Origin: Vulcanimicrobiota bacterium
GTDB taxonomy: Bacteria; Vulcanimicrobiota; Vulcanimicrobiia; Vulcanimicrobiales; Vulcanimicrobiaceae
Assembly: GCA_027459645.1 (NCBI GenBank)
Contig: DAIDHQ010000022.1
Span: 124,001-188,000, forward strand
Length of the DNA stretch: 64,000 bases
Direction of reading: 5' to 3'
The translations under genes and the position numbers were made by a program. The notes under the pieces were generated by a model. It ran no database searches, was not told where the DNA came from, and saw only the letters and a program-made list of their open reading frames with translations. Positions within the stretch are counted from its first letter, which is position 1; each line of letters opens with the position of its first letter. Shown piece by piece: positions 50,185 to 59,494 of the stretch.

Positions 50185-50912
50185 GGACGTTCTTCTGCGT
50201 GCTTGCGAACCAGACGCAGTCCTTCCCAACGCACGAGCCAGATGCCGGGGCTGAAGACGGCCCAATACCGCCGGAACCGGCGGCGTGCCGCTTCGTCGGT
50301 AGCGGCCGCGCGCGTGAGCGTGCGCAACAGCGTTCCCGTCCCGTGCGGTAAGGCTTCGATGCTGACGGCGATCTTCACGTAGTTCGGTTCGTCGAAAGAC
50401 TGCCACGAGGCGGCGTCGAGCGGCCGAAACGTGACATCGGCCTCCCACGGACGCGTCGCACAGCCTAAGACGATCCGTCTTCCCGGAACTTCGTCCAGAA
50501 CGGCCCATCCGAAAGCCTTCATCTCGTTGACGAATCCTTCGAGCGCCAGTTCCTGGCCGTTCTTTGCCCCGAGGATGGCCGCGCGCGCGTGCATCAATCC
50601 CGAGATCAGCGGCGATTGAAAGAAACTAAAGCGGCGCATTGCGGCAAAGACGGCCGACGGCGCGGCGTCGACGATCGTTTCTTGGTTGCTCGAGACGTCG
50701 TAGCGCGGCACGAACGCGTCGAGGACGCTGGGAGAATCGTCGCTGCGCGTTCGCCCGAACGCGTTTCTGCCGAGCATTGCATAGGCGAGCCAACCCGCCG
50801 CGGCAAGAGCGGCTGCCGCTCCGCCCACCGTAAGGGTTTTGCGTAGCGGTCCCATTGCGCGGTTAAAAGGCGCCTTCGCATCGTGTTCCATCGAGTCGCC
50901 GCGGTCGTTCAT
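50181..50912 (-). CDS. Membrane-anchored SRPBCC-like protein
   Basis: A 243-aa protein from ATG 50912 (ATGA overlap with the gene before). A hydrophobic helix at about residues 27-45 (VGGAAAALAAAGWLAYAML) could anchor it. The C-terminal 180 residues (SSNQETIVDAAPSAVFAAMRRF, AFGWAVLDEVPGRRIVLG) resemble the START/SRPBCC ligand-binding fold. No enzymatic motif is visible. It may bind a hydrophobic ligand at the membrane. Both ends are translationally coupled to neighbours. Confidence 0.68.
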   Translation of the reverse strand: MNDRGDSMEHDAKAPFNRAMGPLRKTLTVGGAAAALAAAGWLAYAMLGRNAFGRTRSDDSPSVLDAFVPRYDVSSNQETIVDAAPSAVFAAMRRFSFFQSPLISGLMHARAAILGAKNGQELALEGFVNEMKAFGWAVLDEVPGRRIVLGCATRPWEADVTFRPLDAASWQSFDEPNYVKIAVSIEALPHGTGTLLRTLTRAAATDEAARRRFRRYWAVFSPGIWLVRWEGLRLVRKHAEERP

Positions 50913-51283
50913 GCGGTGCACGCGTGCGAGATCGATCGCGCCAGGTAGCCGACCGACCGGCGTGCCAAGGTGTCGGCGACGCTCTCGATGAGCAACCGTC
51001 CGGATGCCCCGCCCGCGACGATGAAGTGGACGTCGAGCGTGTAGATGCGGAGGGGGCCCAAGCGACGGATCTCCAGCGTACCGCGCAGCGGCGGGAGCGG
51101 CGCGCCCCGCGTCTGGCGCCAGGTGAATTCGAATGCACCCTGGTGCTTTCCGACGATCCGCAGTTCGAAATTGTAGCCGTCGCAGCTATAGCGGATGTCG
51201 CGCGGCGCGCCCGCGCCGCGATCGAAGCGGAGAAACTTCATCTGCATGCGCAGAATGGAGCCGCCGATACCTCGTTCGACCAT
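50909..51283 (-). CDS. Hypothetical protein, first gene of the cytochrome c operon
   Basis: A 124-aa protein, probably cytoplasmic or peripheral, beta-rich in its first half (FLRFDRGAGAPRDIRYSCDGYNFELRIV) and helical at the end. No clear ribosome site precedes the ATG at 51283; ATG 51247 or 51241 are alternatives. It is coupled to the SRPBCC-like gene by ATGA. No family is recognised. Confidence 0.55.
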   Translation of the reverse strand: MVERGIGGSILRMQMKFLRFDRGAGAPRDIRYSCDGYNFELRIVGKHQGAFEFTWRQTRGAPLPPLRGTLEIRRLGPLRIYTLDVHFIVAGGASGRLLIESVADTLARRSVGYLARSISHACTA

Positions 51284-51365
51284 ATCTCGAGCCTATCGCG
51301 AGGGGGTTGCCGAAGCGAAGAACGAGCGGTGAAGAGCCCGCGAAGGCCGCTCGCGCAAAGGCCGC

Positions 51366-52388
51366 TCAGAAGAGGGTGAGCTGGGCGTTCTCTTCGAGGT
51401 ATTCGGCGTCGATGCCGAGCGCGCGAAGGCGGTAGACGAAGTCGCGCCACCCGTGGTTCAGCAGCACTTTCTTCGGCGCGGCCAGTTCGATGTAGCGCAG
51501 CAGCGAGGGATAGTCGGCGTGGTCCGAGAGGGCGAAGCCGCGCTGCGTTCCGTAGCGAAAGAGCGCGCCGCGGTCGAGCGACCACCCCGTGAGCACGGCC
51601 GTTCGAACCTCCCGGTCGCGCAGCGCTTTCGGGAGCGCCTTACCGCCCGGCGGCCACACCAGCGCGCTCGTGACGTCGAAATCGTCGGCGTGATAGCGCT
51701 TGTACGGCGGCATCGAAACGCCGCACGCTTCGTAGACTGCCGTGATCGTGTCGACGGCGCCGTGCACCGTGATCGGGATGCTGGCATTGCCGAGGATCGC
51801 GATCGCTTCTTGTGCCTTGCCGAGCGAATAGGCGAAGAAGACCGGAACGGCGCCGGCCTCCAGCGTCTCGCGAGCGAAGGCGACCATCGATGCCGCAACC
51901 TCCTCGCGCGGCGGGAACGCGTACTGCGGCCTTCCGTACGTGCACTCCATCAGCAACACGTCGCAGCGTTTGACTTCCGGCGGCTCCGCGGTGTACGACG
52001 GCGCGAGCTTGAAGTCGCCCGTGTAGACGAACGCGCCGCTCTCGCCTTCGATCAAGAGTTGCGAACTGCCCAGCACGTGACCGGCCGAAAAGAGCGTCAA
52101 GCGGTGTTCGCCTTCCGACCACGGTTCGTTGAAACGATGTTCTTCGAACGAGACGTCGACGCGCGGCTTCTCTTGGCGCGGAAGCAGCGAGAGCTGCGGC
52201 GCCGATTCCCGGCGGCGCGAGAAGCGCGCGCGACAGATCGCGGCGGTGTTCGGCGTCGTGACGACGACGCGGTGCTCGCGTGCGTGGTCGCTGTGCCCGT
52301 GTGAGACATAGCAGCGCTCGCGCGTGCGCATGCTGTCAATCCAAAGATCGAGCGCGTCGACGTAGAGCGACTTTCCGGCCAGGCTGAA
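51366..52388 (-). CDS. Ligase-associated MBL/beta-CASP DNA exonuclease (Exo)
   Basis: About 340 aa from GTG 52388, which has AAGGGAG 8 nt upstream. An ATG at 52496 would add 36 residues, overlapping cysK. The metallo-beta-lactamase HSHGHSDHA-type motif reads SHGHSDHA, followed by [22 protein letters not shown], a beta-CASP insertion and a late LSDHADYP. This matches the SNM1-like exonuclease of the LHR/MPE/Exo/Lig set, which trims DNA ends. The last five residues are QLTLF, matching the bacterial sliding-clamp-binding consensus. A weak hairpin lies downstream (51323-51353). Confidence 0.87.
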   Translation of the reverse strand, partial: FSLAGKSLYVDALDLWIDSMRTRERCYVSHGHSDHAREHRVVVTTPNTAAICRARFSRRRESAPQLSLLPRQEKPRVDVSFEEHRFNEPWSEGEHRLTLFSAGHVLGSSQLLIEGESGAFVYTGDFKLAPSYTAEPPEVKRCDVLLMECTYGRPQYAFPPREEVAASMVAFARETLEAGAVPVFFAYSLGKAQEAIAILGNASIPITVHGAVDTITAVYEACGVSMPPYKRYHADDFDVTSALVWPPGGKALPKALRDREVRTAVLTGWSLDRGALFRYGTQRGFALSDHADYPSLLRYIELAAPKKVLLNHGWRDFVYRLRALGIDAEYLEENAQLTLF

Positions 52389-52494
52389 CACGGCACCGCT
52401 CCCTTCGTCGCCCTCGGGTGGCTGCCTGGCAGGGCAAGCCGCGTCCCAAGAGGGCGCAACGCGCCGGCTGCTGGAAAGGGTTATGTCATCCATC

Positions 52495-53460
52495 ATGGCA
52501 CGGATTTACGAAAATTTGGCCGACACGTTCGGCAACACGCCGCTGGTGAAAATCCCGCGGCTCAACCACGGCTTGCCGGGCACGGTGCTCGTCAAAATGG
52601 AGTCGTTCAATCCCGCGGGTTCGGTGAAGGACCGCATCGGCGTCGCGATGATCGAAGCGGCCGAACGCGACGGCCGCCTGCTTCCCGGGATGACGATTCT
52701 CGAACCGACCAGCGGCAATACGGGCATCGCGCTCTCGTTTGTCGCGGCGGCAAAAGGCTATGCGTGTATCTTGGTGATGCCGGACACGATGACCGTCGAA
52801 CGCCGAAATCTGCTCAAAGCCTACGGCGCACAGGTCGTATTGACGCCGGGCGCCGAGGGCATGAAGGGCGCGATCGCGCGAGCGCACGAGATTGCGGCCT
52901 CGGCTCCGAACCGGTACTTCATTCCGCAGCAGTTCGAGAATCCGGCGAACCCGGAGATCCACTATCGCACGACCGGCGAAGAGATTTGGCGCGATACCGA
53001 CGGCAGGGTCGACGTCTTTGTCGCGATGGTCGGCACCGGCGGCACGATTACCGGCGCGGGGCGTCTGTTGAAAGAACGTAATCCGCACGTAAAGATCGTT
53101 GCGGGGGAACCGGATGCGTCGCCGGTGCTTTCCGGCGGCACTGCCGGGCCGCACAAGATTCAAGGAACCGGGACCGGTTTCGTACCGAAGGTGCTCGACA
53201 CGCATCTTTACGATGAAGTGATTCGCGTAACCGACGCCGATGCAGTTGCGACCGCGCGGCGCGCCGCGCGGGAAGAAGGCATGCTCGTCGGCATTTCGGC
53301 GGGTGCGAATATTTGGGCCGCGCTGCGCTTGGCTGCAAGGCCGGAAAACGCGGGCAAGACGATCGTAACCATCGGATGCGACACCGGCGAACGGTACTTG
53401 AGCAACCCCGTCTTCGCGGAGCAAGAAGCGGTCGTGGTCGAACCGCAGCTGGTTTCATGA
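52495..53460 (+). CDS. cysK: Cysteine synthase A (O-acetylserine sulfhydrylase)
   Basis: A 321-aa PLP enzyme. Lys45 in NPAGSVKDR is the PLP lysine. PTSGNTG, the QFENPANP segment, VGTGGTITG and GISAGAN follow. It makes cysteine from O-acetylserine and sulfide. ATG 52495 gives the standard [11 protein letters not shown] start; ATG 52483 would add four residues. Its stop overlaps the asparaginase start as ATGA. A TSUP permease and MetH downstream fit a broader sulfur-amino-acid theme. Confidence 0.94.
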   Translation: MARIYENLADTFGNTPLVKIPRLNHGLPGTVLVKMESFNPAGSVKDRIGVAMIEAAERDGRLLPGMTILEPTSGNTGIALSFVAAAKGYACILVMPDTMTVERRNLLKAYGAQVVLTPGAEGMKGAIARAHEIAASAPNRYFIPQQFENPANPEIHYRTTGEEIWRDTDGRVDVFVAMVGTGGTITGAGRLLKERNPHVKIVAGEPDASPVLSGGTAGPHKIQGTGTGFVPKVLDTHLYDEVIRVTDADAVATARRAAREEGMLVGISAGANIWAALRLAARPENAGKTIVTIGCDTGERYLSNPVFAEQEAVVVEPQLVS

Positions 53461-54470
53461 AGGTTGAGGTAACGCGGGCCGATCTCGTCGAGTCGGTGCA
53501 CGACGTTGCGGGGGCGGCGTGCACTCCGCGTGGAGAGGTGGTCTTTTCGACCGGCGATATCGAATCGCCGGTCTTTCTGCGTTCGTCCGCCAAGCCGTTT
53601 ATCGCGGCCGCGGTGATTGAAGCGGGCGCCCGCGAGCGCTTCGGCTTGGAGATGCACGAGATCGCCGTGATGGCGGCGTCGCACACGGGCGAGCCCTATC
53701 ACGTCGAAGCGGTCGAATCGATCTTGCGCAAGATCGGATTGGATGCATCCGCGCTGCGATGCGGAGCGCATCTTCCGTACAACGAACAAGCCGCGCGGCA
53801 ATTGCTCGAGCGGGGCGTTGCGCCGTCGGCGCTGCACAACAATTGTTCCGGCAAGCATGCGGGCATTCTCGCGCTCTGCCTGCTGCGCGGTGCCGATGTC
53901 GCGACCTATCTCGATCGAGACAATCCCGCGCAGCAAGAGATCTTGGCCTTCTGCGCGCGCATGTCCGACGACGATCCGGATGCATGGCCGCTCGGCGTCG
54001 ACGGCTGCGGCATTCCGGTGTATGCGACGTCGCTGCGCAAAGCCGGGATGGCCTTCGCGCGCTTTGCGTCGCTGACCGACGTGGATCCGCGCGATGCGAT
54101 GGCGCTCTTGACCGTCCGCGACGCGATGGTGTCGTTCCCGGCCTATGTCTCGGGCACCGCAACCTTCGATACGGACCTGATGGCCGCGGCCGGAGGCGCG
54201 GTGGCGTGTAAGGCCGGCGCCGAGGGCGTCCATGCCGTCTCGCTGATTCCGGAGGGCATCGGCTTTGCCAGCAAGGTCGCCGACGGAGCCTCGAGGGCCC
54301 GCTCTCCCGTAACCATGGCCGCACTGCGGGAGCTTGGTTCGCCGGTCGCCGATGCGGGAAATCTCCAAGCATACGCGCGTCCCGGCGTGTATAATCGAGC
54401 TGGACGCCTCGTCGGGGAGATCCGCGTCGCGTCCCACTTCGCCGTCGAACAAGCGAGTAGTAGAACCTAA
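53457..54470 (+). CDS. L-asparaginase II, Rhizobium etli ReAV type
   Basis: A 337-aa protein of the COG4448 family. The SxxK pair Ser43-Lys46 (RSSAKPF), NNCSGKH at 128-134 with Cys130 and Lys133, and Cys185 in GVDGCGIPV reproduce the spacing of the zinc site (two Cys and a Lys) and the catalytic Ser/Lys of ReAV. It hydrolyses asparagine to aspartate and ammonia. It is coupled to cysK by ATGA. Its stop is followed immediately by the TTG start of metH. Confidence 0.9.
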   Translation: MKVEVTRADLVESVHDVAGAACTPRGEVVFSTGDIESPVFLRSSAKPFIAAAVIEAGARERFGLEMHEIAVMAASHTGEPYHVEAVESILRKIGLDASALRCGAHLPYNEQAARQLLERGVAPSALHNNCSGKHAGILALCLLRGADVATYLDRDNPAQQEILAFCARMSDDDPDAWPLGVDGCGIPVYATSLRKAGMAFARFASLTDVDPRDAMALLTVRDAMVSFPAYVSGTATFDTDLMAAAGGAVACKAGAEGVHAVSLIPEGIGFASKVADGASRARSPVTMAALRELGSPVADAGNLQAYARPGVYNRAGRLVGEIRVASHFAVEQASSRT

Positions 54471-57400
54471 TTGAGTAACTATTTGCACCTGCTGCAAGAG
54501 CGGGTTTTGATTTATGACGGCGCCATGGGCACACAGCTCATGGCGCTCGACTTATCTGCCGCCGATTTCGGCGGCGAGCGCTACCTGGGCTGCAACGAAG
54601 CCTTGGTCCTCACTCGTCCGGACGTCATCCGCGACATCCACGTCGCCTATTTACAAGCCGGCGCAGACGTCGTCGAAACCGATTCATTTACCGCATCGCG
54701 GCTGAAACTCGACGAATACGATCTGGGCGAAAAGACCTACGAGATCAATCGCCGTGCTGCGGAACTCGCGCGCGAAGCCTGCGACGCGCTCGCGACGCCG
54801 GATTGGCCTCGCTTCGTCGCCGGTTCGATGGGACCGACCGGCATGCTCGTCTCGTCTTCGGATCCGTCGCTCTCGAAGATCACCTTCGCGGAACTCGCCG
54901 ATATCTACGGCGAGCAGGCGCGCGCGCTCGTCGACGGCGGCGTCGACGTGCTGTTGCTCGAGACGATGCAAGATCTGCTCGAACTCAAGGCCGCGATTGC
55001 GGGGATCGTGCGCGAATTCGATCGCGGCATGCGCCGCGTACCGATTCAAGCGCAGCCGACCCTGATCACCGAAGGCCGCATGCTGCTCGGCACCGATATT
55101 CGCGCGATCGTCGCAACGCTCGATGCGCTGCCGGTCGACGTCATCGGCCTGAACTGCTCGACGGGCCCCTCGCAGATGCGCGACTCGGTGCGCTACCTCG
55201 GCGAAACCTCGCGCTGCTTCGTTAGCGTCATCCCGAACGCGGGGCTCCCGCTGATGGGGCCCAAAGGCGAAACGATCTATCCCGAAACGCCGGAAGAGCT
55301 CGCGCGCGAACTCGCCGATTTCGTCAAAGAATTTCGCGTCAACGTCGTGGGCGGCTGCTGCGGCTCGACGCCGGAACACATCTCGGCTCTCCGCGAATCC
55401 ATCGCGAAAGTTGCGCCAGAAAGCGGTGCGACTCGTGTGTCGGTTCGAGGGGCTCTGAACGAGCCGGGGAGCCAGGACGGCGAGAACGGCGAGGAAGGCA
55501 GTAGGAGCAATGCCATGGATGGCATTGCGACGAACGGCCCGAGAATCGATACACGAGCGCAACACGTTGCCTCAGCAATGACCGCCGTCGCTCTGGAACA
55601 AGAGCCGCGCCCGTTGCTCGTCGGCGAGCGCATCAACTCACAAGGCTCGCGCAAGATCAAGCGCCTGCTGCTGGCGGACGACTACGACGAGATCATGCTC
55701 GTCGCGCGCGAGCAAGTGGAAGGCGGCGCGCACGTGCTCGACGTGTGCTGCGCGCTTACCGAACGCACCGATGAAGACGTACAGATGCGCGAACTCGTGC
55801 GGCGTCTGGCGCAGTCGATCGAAGCGCCGCTCATGATCGATTCGACCGAGCCGCGCGTCATGCAGGTCGCACTCGAAAACTATCCGGGGCGTGCGATCCT
55901 CAACTCGGTGCACCTGGAAGCCGGGCGCGCCAAGATGGACGTCGTGCTGCCGCTCGCCAAAGAACATGGCGCCGCGGTCGTCGCGCTGACGATCGACGAA
56001 AGCGGCATGGCCAAGACCGCGCAGCGCAAGCTGGAAGTCGCGCGCCGCATCTACGATATCGTCGTCGGCGAATACGGATTGCCGCCGGGCGCGCTGATCT
56101 TCGACGACCTGACCTTCACGCTTGCAACCGGCGACGCCGAGTTTCTCACCTCGGCCGTGGAAACGATCGACGGCATCCGGCTGATCAAGCGCGAGCTTCC
56201 CGGCGTGCTCACGTCGCTCGGCGTCTCGAACGTCTCGTTCGGGTTGAAGCCGGCCGCGCGCGCCGCGCTGAACTCGGTCTTCCTGCATCACTGCGTGGAA
56301 GCGGGTTTGGATTTGGCGCTCGTGCACGCGAAAGAGATCACGCCTTATGCCGAGATCGATCCCGACGTGCGCGCATTGTGCGACGATCTCGTCTTCAATC
56401 GTCGCGCCGACGCGCTCGCGCGGTTCATCGAACATTTCGAAAGCGCGGCGGGAACCGCGCAAACGCAGAGCGACGCGGTCGACGAAGAAGCGGCGCTGCC
56501 GATCGAAGCGCAGATCCACAATGCGATCCTGCGCCGCCGCAAGGACGGAATCGAAGCGAAAATCGACGTCGCGCTGCAGGACCGTACGCCGGTCGCCGTA
56601 TTGAACGAAATCTTGCTTCCCGCGATGAAAGAAGTCGGCGATAAATTCGGCGCCGGCGAATTGATTCTGCCCTTCGTGCTGCAGTCCGCGGAAGTGATGA
56701 AGAAGGCCGTCGCGCACCTGGAGCAGTTTCTCGAACGTAAAGAAGGCGCGACGAAGGGCACGGTCGTGCTGGCGACGGTGTTCGGCGACGTGCACGACAT
56801 CGGCAAGAACCTGGTCAATACGATCTTGACCAATAACGGCTATACGGTTCACGATTTGGGCAAGCAAGTGCCGATGAACACCATCCTCGAGAAGGCCGTC
56901 GAGGTCGGCGCCGATGCGATCGGCCTTTCCGCGCTGTTGGTCTCGACCAGCAAACAAATGCCGATCTGCGTGCAAGAACAGGTTTCGCGCGGTTTGCAGT
57001 TCCCGGTCATCATCGGGGGCGCGGCGATCAATCGTGATTTCGGCCGGCGCATCGCCCTAGTCGACGACGGCGAGCGTTTCTTCGAGCCGGGACTCTTTTA
57101 TGCCAAAGATGCCTTCGAAGGCTTAGATATCATGGATCGCCTCACGTCCGAGCCGCAGGACCGTGAAGCGTTCCTCGAGCGCATCCGCAGCGAAGCCATC
57201 GCGCAGCGCGATCGCGCGCGCAACGCGGTGCCGCGTGCGGTGAGCGAGCCTTCGATCTCGGCGGTCAAGAGCGAGCACGTCGATATCCCGCAGCCGCCGT
57301 TCTGGGGCGCGACGACGCTCGATGCGGTCGACGTCGAGGAACTCTGGCCGTGTTACGACCTGCGCAGTCTCTACCGGTTGTCGTGGGGCGCGAGCAACAC

Positions 57401-58067
57401 CAAAGGCGACGCCTTTGAAGCCCTCGTGCGCGACGAATTCCAGCCGCGTCTGCAGCGCTATCAACGGGAAGCGGCGGCGGGCGGATTGCTCTATCCGAAG
57501 GTCGCGTACGGATACTTTCCGGCGGCCGGTGCCGGTGACGACGTCATCGTGTACGATCCGCAAAACCCGGTGAAGGAGATTGCGCGCTTTCCATTCACGC
57601 GACAGATCGGCGGCGAGCATCTTTGCCTGGCCGATTATCTGCGCGAACCGCAAGACGGCAGAGGCATCGACGTGATCGCCCTGCAGGTGGTGACGATCGG
57701 AACCGCCGCGGCCGAACGAACCGAAGCGCTGCAAGCACAGGGCGATTACAGCGAATCGTATTTCTTGCACGGTTTCACGGTGCAAGCCGCCGAGGCGCTC
57801 GCGGAATGGACGCACCGGCGCATCCGTACCGAATTGCGCTTGGACGCGGAACGCGGGAAGCGGTATTCGTGGGGATACGGCGCCTGCCCCGACCTCTCGC
57901 AACATGCAATCGCGTTCCGATTGCTCGATGCCGAAAAGCGCATCGGCGTGGCGCTGACCGAAGCCTTCCAAATCGTGCCCGAGCAATCGACGGCCGCGAT
58001 CGTCATGCATCATCCTCGCGCGTCCTACTTTAATGCCGCCGCCGTGCGGGAATTGGTGTCTTCCTAG
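54471..58067 (+). CDS. metH: Cobalamin-dependent methionine synthase MetH
   Basis: A 1198-aa protein starting at TTG 54471, directly after the asparaginase stop. Domain order is complete. Homocysteine domain (1 to about 320; zinc Cys in GLNCSTG and GGCCGS). Pterin domain (about 375-640; GERINSQG). Cobalamin domain (about 670-890; His775 in GDVHDIGK coordinates B12). AdoMet reactivation domain (about 920-1198). It methylates homocysteine using methyl-tetrahydrofolate. The linker after the first domain (residues about 321-363, NEPGSQDGENGEE) is encoded by an in-frame palindromic insertion. No B12 riboswitch is seen. Confidence 0.96.
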   Translation: MSNYLHLLQERVLIYDGAMGTQLMALDLSAADFGGERYLGCNEALVLTRPDVIRDIHVAYLQAGADVVETDSFTASRLKLDEYDLGEKTYEINRRAAELAREACDALATPDWPRFVAGSMGPTGMLVSSSDPSLSKITFAELADIYGEQARALVDGGVDVLLLETMQDLLELKAAIAGIVREFDRGMRRVPIQAQPTLITEGRMLLGTDIRAIVATLDALPVDVIGLNCSTGPSQMRDSVRYLGETSRCFVSVIPNAGLPLMGPKGETIYPETPEELARELADFVKEFRVNVVGGCCGSTPEHISALRESIAKVAPESGATRVSVRGALNEPGSQDGENGEEGSRSNAMDGIATNGPRIDTRAQHVASAMTAVALEQEPRPLLVGERINSQGSRKIKRLLLADDYDEIMLVAREQVEGGAHVLDVCCALTERTDEDVQMRELVRRLAQSIEAPLMIDSTEPRVMQVALENYPGRAILNSVHLEAGRAKMDVVLPLAKEHGAAVVALTIDESGMAKTAQRKLEVARRIYDIVVGEYGLPPGALIFDDLTFTLATGDAEFLTSAVETIDGIRLIKRELPGVLTSLGVSNVSFGLKPAARAALNSVFLHHCVEAGLDLALVHAKEITPYAEIDPDVRALCDDLVFNRRADALARFIEHFESAAGTAQTQSDAVDEEAALPIEAQIHNAILRRRKDGIEAKIDVALQDRTPVAVLNEILLPAMKEVGDKFGAGELILPFVLQSAEVMKKAVAHLEQFLERKEGATKGTVVLATVFGDVHDIGKNLVNTILTNNGYTVHDLGKQVPMNTILEKAVEVGADAIGLSALLVSTSKQMPICVQEQVSRGLQFPVIIGGAAINRDFGRRIALVDDGERFFEPGLFYAKDAFEGLDIMDRLTSEPQDREAFLERIRSEAIAQRDRARNAVPRAVSEPSISAVKSEHVDIPQPPFWGATTLDAVDVEELWPCYDLRSLYRLSWGASNTKGDAFEALVRDEFQPRLQRYQREAAAGGLLYPKVAYGYFPAAGAGDDVIVYDPQNPVKEIARFPFTRQIGGEHLCLADYLREPQDGRGIDVIALQVVTIGTAAAERTEALQAQGDYSESYFLHGFTVQAAEALAEWTHRRIRTELRLDAERGKRYSWGYGACPDLSQHAIAFRLLDAEKRIGVALTEAFQIVPEQSTAAIVMHHPRASYFNAAAVRELVSS
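55432..55557 (+). repeat. 126-bp palindromic element inserted in frame in metH (copy 2)
   Basis: The ends CTCGTGTGTCGGTTC (55432-55446) and GAATCGATACACGAG (55543-55557) pair over 15 bp, 13 Watson-Crick plus two that are G-U only in plus-strand RNA. Inside are GGCTC-TGAAC-GAGCC, CAGGACGGCGA, GCAGTAGGAGC and a perfect 10-bp stem GCAATGCCAT-GG-ATGGCATTGC (55507-55528). The length is 42 codons exactly and it encodes a polar linker. The motif order equals that of the element at 25624-25783. Confidence 0.78.
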
Positions 58068-58080
58068 CCGCGCCGTCCGC

Positions 58081-58112
58081 GAGCGAAGGCGCGGTAGCGC
58101 CGTAGTCGAAGG
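58081..58112 (+). repeat. Short hairpin repeat-like sequence upstream of the TSUP gene
   Basis: GGCGC (58088-58092), loop GGTA and GCGCC (58097-58101) are flanked by GAGCGAA and GTAGTCGAAGGG, a combination typical of small dispersed intergenic repeats in high-GC bacteria. It fills most of the 53-bp gap between metH and the TSUP permease. GAAGGGACG may double as the ribosome site of the ATG at 58121. Confidence 0.45.
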
Positions 58113-58120
58113 GACGCCCG

Positions 58121-59029
58121 ATGAGCATTACCGCGGTTCTCTGGGGCTTGCTGTGGGTGGTCGGCGTCGTATATGCGGCGATCTGGATCCTCCGGATCGT
58201 TCGGTCCGCCGGATTCCGGTTTCCGTCGTGGATCGAACTTCTCGTCGGATTACTCACCGATTTTCTCGACACGCTGGGCATCGGTTCGTTCGCACCGACG
58301 ACGTCGTTGTTCAAATTCTTCAAGCTCGTTCCGGATGAAAAGATCCCCGGCACGCTCAACGTGGGGCATACCCTTCCTACCGTCGTGGAAGCGCTTGCAT
58401 TTATCGCAATCGTCAAGGTCGACCCGCTGACGCTCGTCGCGCTGATCGTCGCCGCCGTGCTCGGTGCGTGGCTCGGCGCCGGCTTGGTCGCGCGCTGGCC
58501 GCGCCGCTACGTGCAGATCGGTATGGGCGGCGCGCTGGTCGTTGCGGCCGTGCTCTTTGCGATGAAGAATCTCAACATTATGAGCGGGGGCGGCACGGCT
58601 CTCGGTTTGAGCGGGACCTCGCTCGCGCTCGGCATCGTGATCAACTTCTGTCTGGGCGCGCTTATGACGATCGGTATCGGGCTCTATGCGCCCGCCATGA
58701 TTATGATCGGACTGCTCGGGATGGATCCGAAAGCCGCGTTTCCGATCATGATGGGCTCGTGTGCGTTTCTGATGCCGGCGGCAAGCCTGCGCTTCATGAA
58801 GTTCGACGCGTACTCGCTCAAAGCGGCGCTCGGGCTGACGATCGGCGGCATTCCCGGCGTACTGATCGCGGCCTATATCGTAAAATCGTTGCCGATAGCG
58901 GAAGTGCGCTGGCTCGTCATCGTGGTCGTGATCTACGCGGCCTTCACGATGCTGCGTTCGGCGTACGTCGAACGAAACGGTGGTGCGGCCACGGCGACCG
59001 CCGAAACAGCTCCCGAAGTCGTTCACTAG
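58121..59029 (+). CDS. TSUP family permease (TauE/SafE-like)
   Basis: A 302-aa membrane protein with about eight hydrophobic segments in two halves. FLDTLGIGSFAPTTSLFKF and GLYAPAMIMIGLLGMDPKAAFPIMMG are the repeated glycine-rich family motifs. TSUP proteins move sulfur-containing anions or organic acids such as sulfite, sulfoacetate or taurine. Its place after cysK and metH suggests a sulfur link, but the substrate is not readable. Confidence 0.85.
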   Translation: MSITAVLWGLLWVVGVVYAAIWILRIVRSAGFRFPSWIELLVGLLTDFLDTLGIGSFAPTTSLFKFFKLVPDEKIPGTLNVGHTLPTVVEALAFIAIVKVDPLTLVALIVAAVLGAWLGAGLVARWPRRYVQIGMGGALVVAAVLFAMKNLNIMSGGGTALGLSGTSLALGIVINFCLGALMTIGIGLYAPAMIMIGLLGMDPKAAFPIMMGSCAFLMPAASLRFMKFDAYSLKAALGLTIGGIPGVLIAAYIVKSLPIAEVRWLVIVVVIYAAFTMLRSAYVERNGGAATATAETAPEVVH

Positions 59030-59031
59030 CC

Positions 59032-59475
59032 GTGCTGCAGATGCTAGGCCCGCACGCCGGCGGCGTCGTCGCGATCATCTCGCAGATGATCACGCCGGCG
59101 ATCTTTATCTTGGCGTGTGGCAATCTCGTCGGCTCGGGAATCGCGCGGCTGGTCCGCGTCGTCGATCGGGTTCGCGAGATGGCCTCGAAGCTGAGCGTCG
59201 CAGATCTCGCGAGCTTCAAGCGGCGTGCGATCTATTTAGAACGAGCGTTGATCGCCTATTACGGTGCGATCGCGCTCTTCGTCGTGAGCAGCCTGTTAAT
59301 CGCACTAACCGTTGCCTATCCGACGATTCTTTTCGTCCCAACCATCACGACGATTCTCGGCGCGTTCTCAGTGTTGTATGGTGCGATGAATTCATTGCTC
59401 GAGGTGCGCATCGCCGCCGGCATGTTGCGCCAAGAGATCGAACGCTTCGAAACAAAGGATCGTTCGACGACGTAA
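59032..59475 (+). CDS. DUF2721 membrane protein
   Basis: About 147 aa from GTG 59032 (ATG 59041 is an alternative; neither has a clear ribosome site). It matches DUF2721: IISQMITPAIFILACGNLVGSG at the start, VVDRVREMASKL and two hydrophobic hairpin segments around 80-125. Family function unknown. It lies 2 bp after the TSUP stop and 19 bp before the next gene, so it belongs to the same transcript. Confidence 0.75.
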   Translation: MLQMLGPHAGGVVAIISQMITPAIFILACGNLVGSGIARLVRVVDRVREMASKLSVADLASFKRRAIYLERALIAYYGAIALFVVSSLLIALTVAYPTILFVPTITTILGAFSVLYGAMNSLLEVRIAAGMLRQEIERFETKDRSTT

Positions 59476-59494
59476 AGGGGGAGTGATTCTCGCC

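Noticed and set aside
51323-51353. CGAGCGG/CCGCTCG hairpin downstream of the exonuclease gene as a terminator
   Set aside because: The 7-bp stem has a 17-nt loop and no T-run, so it is too weak to call.
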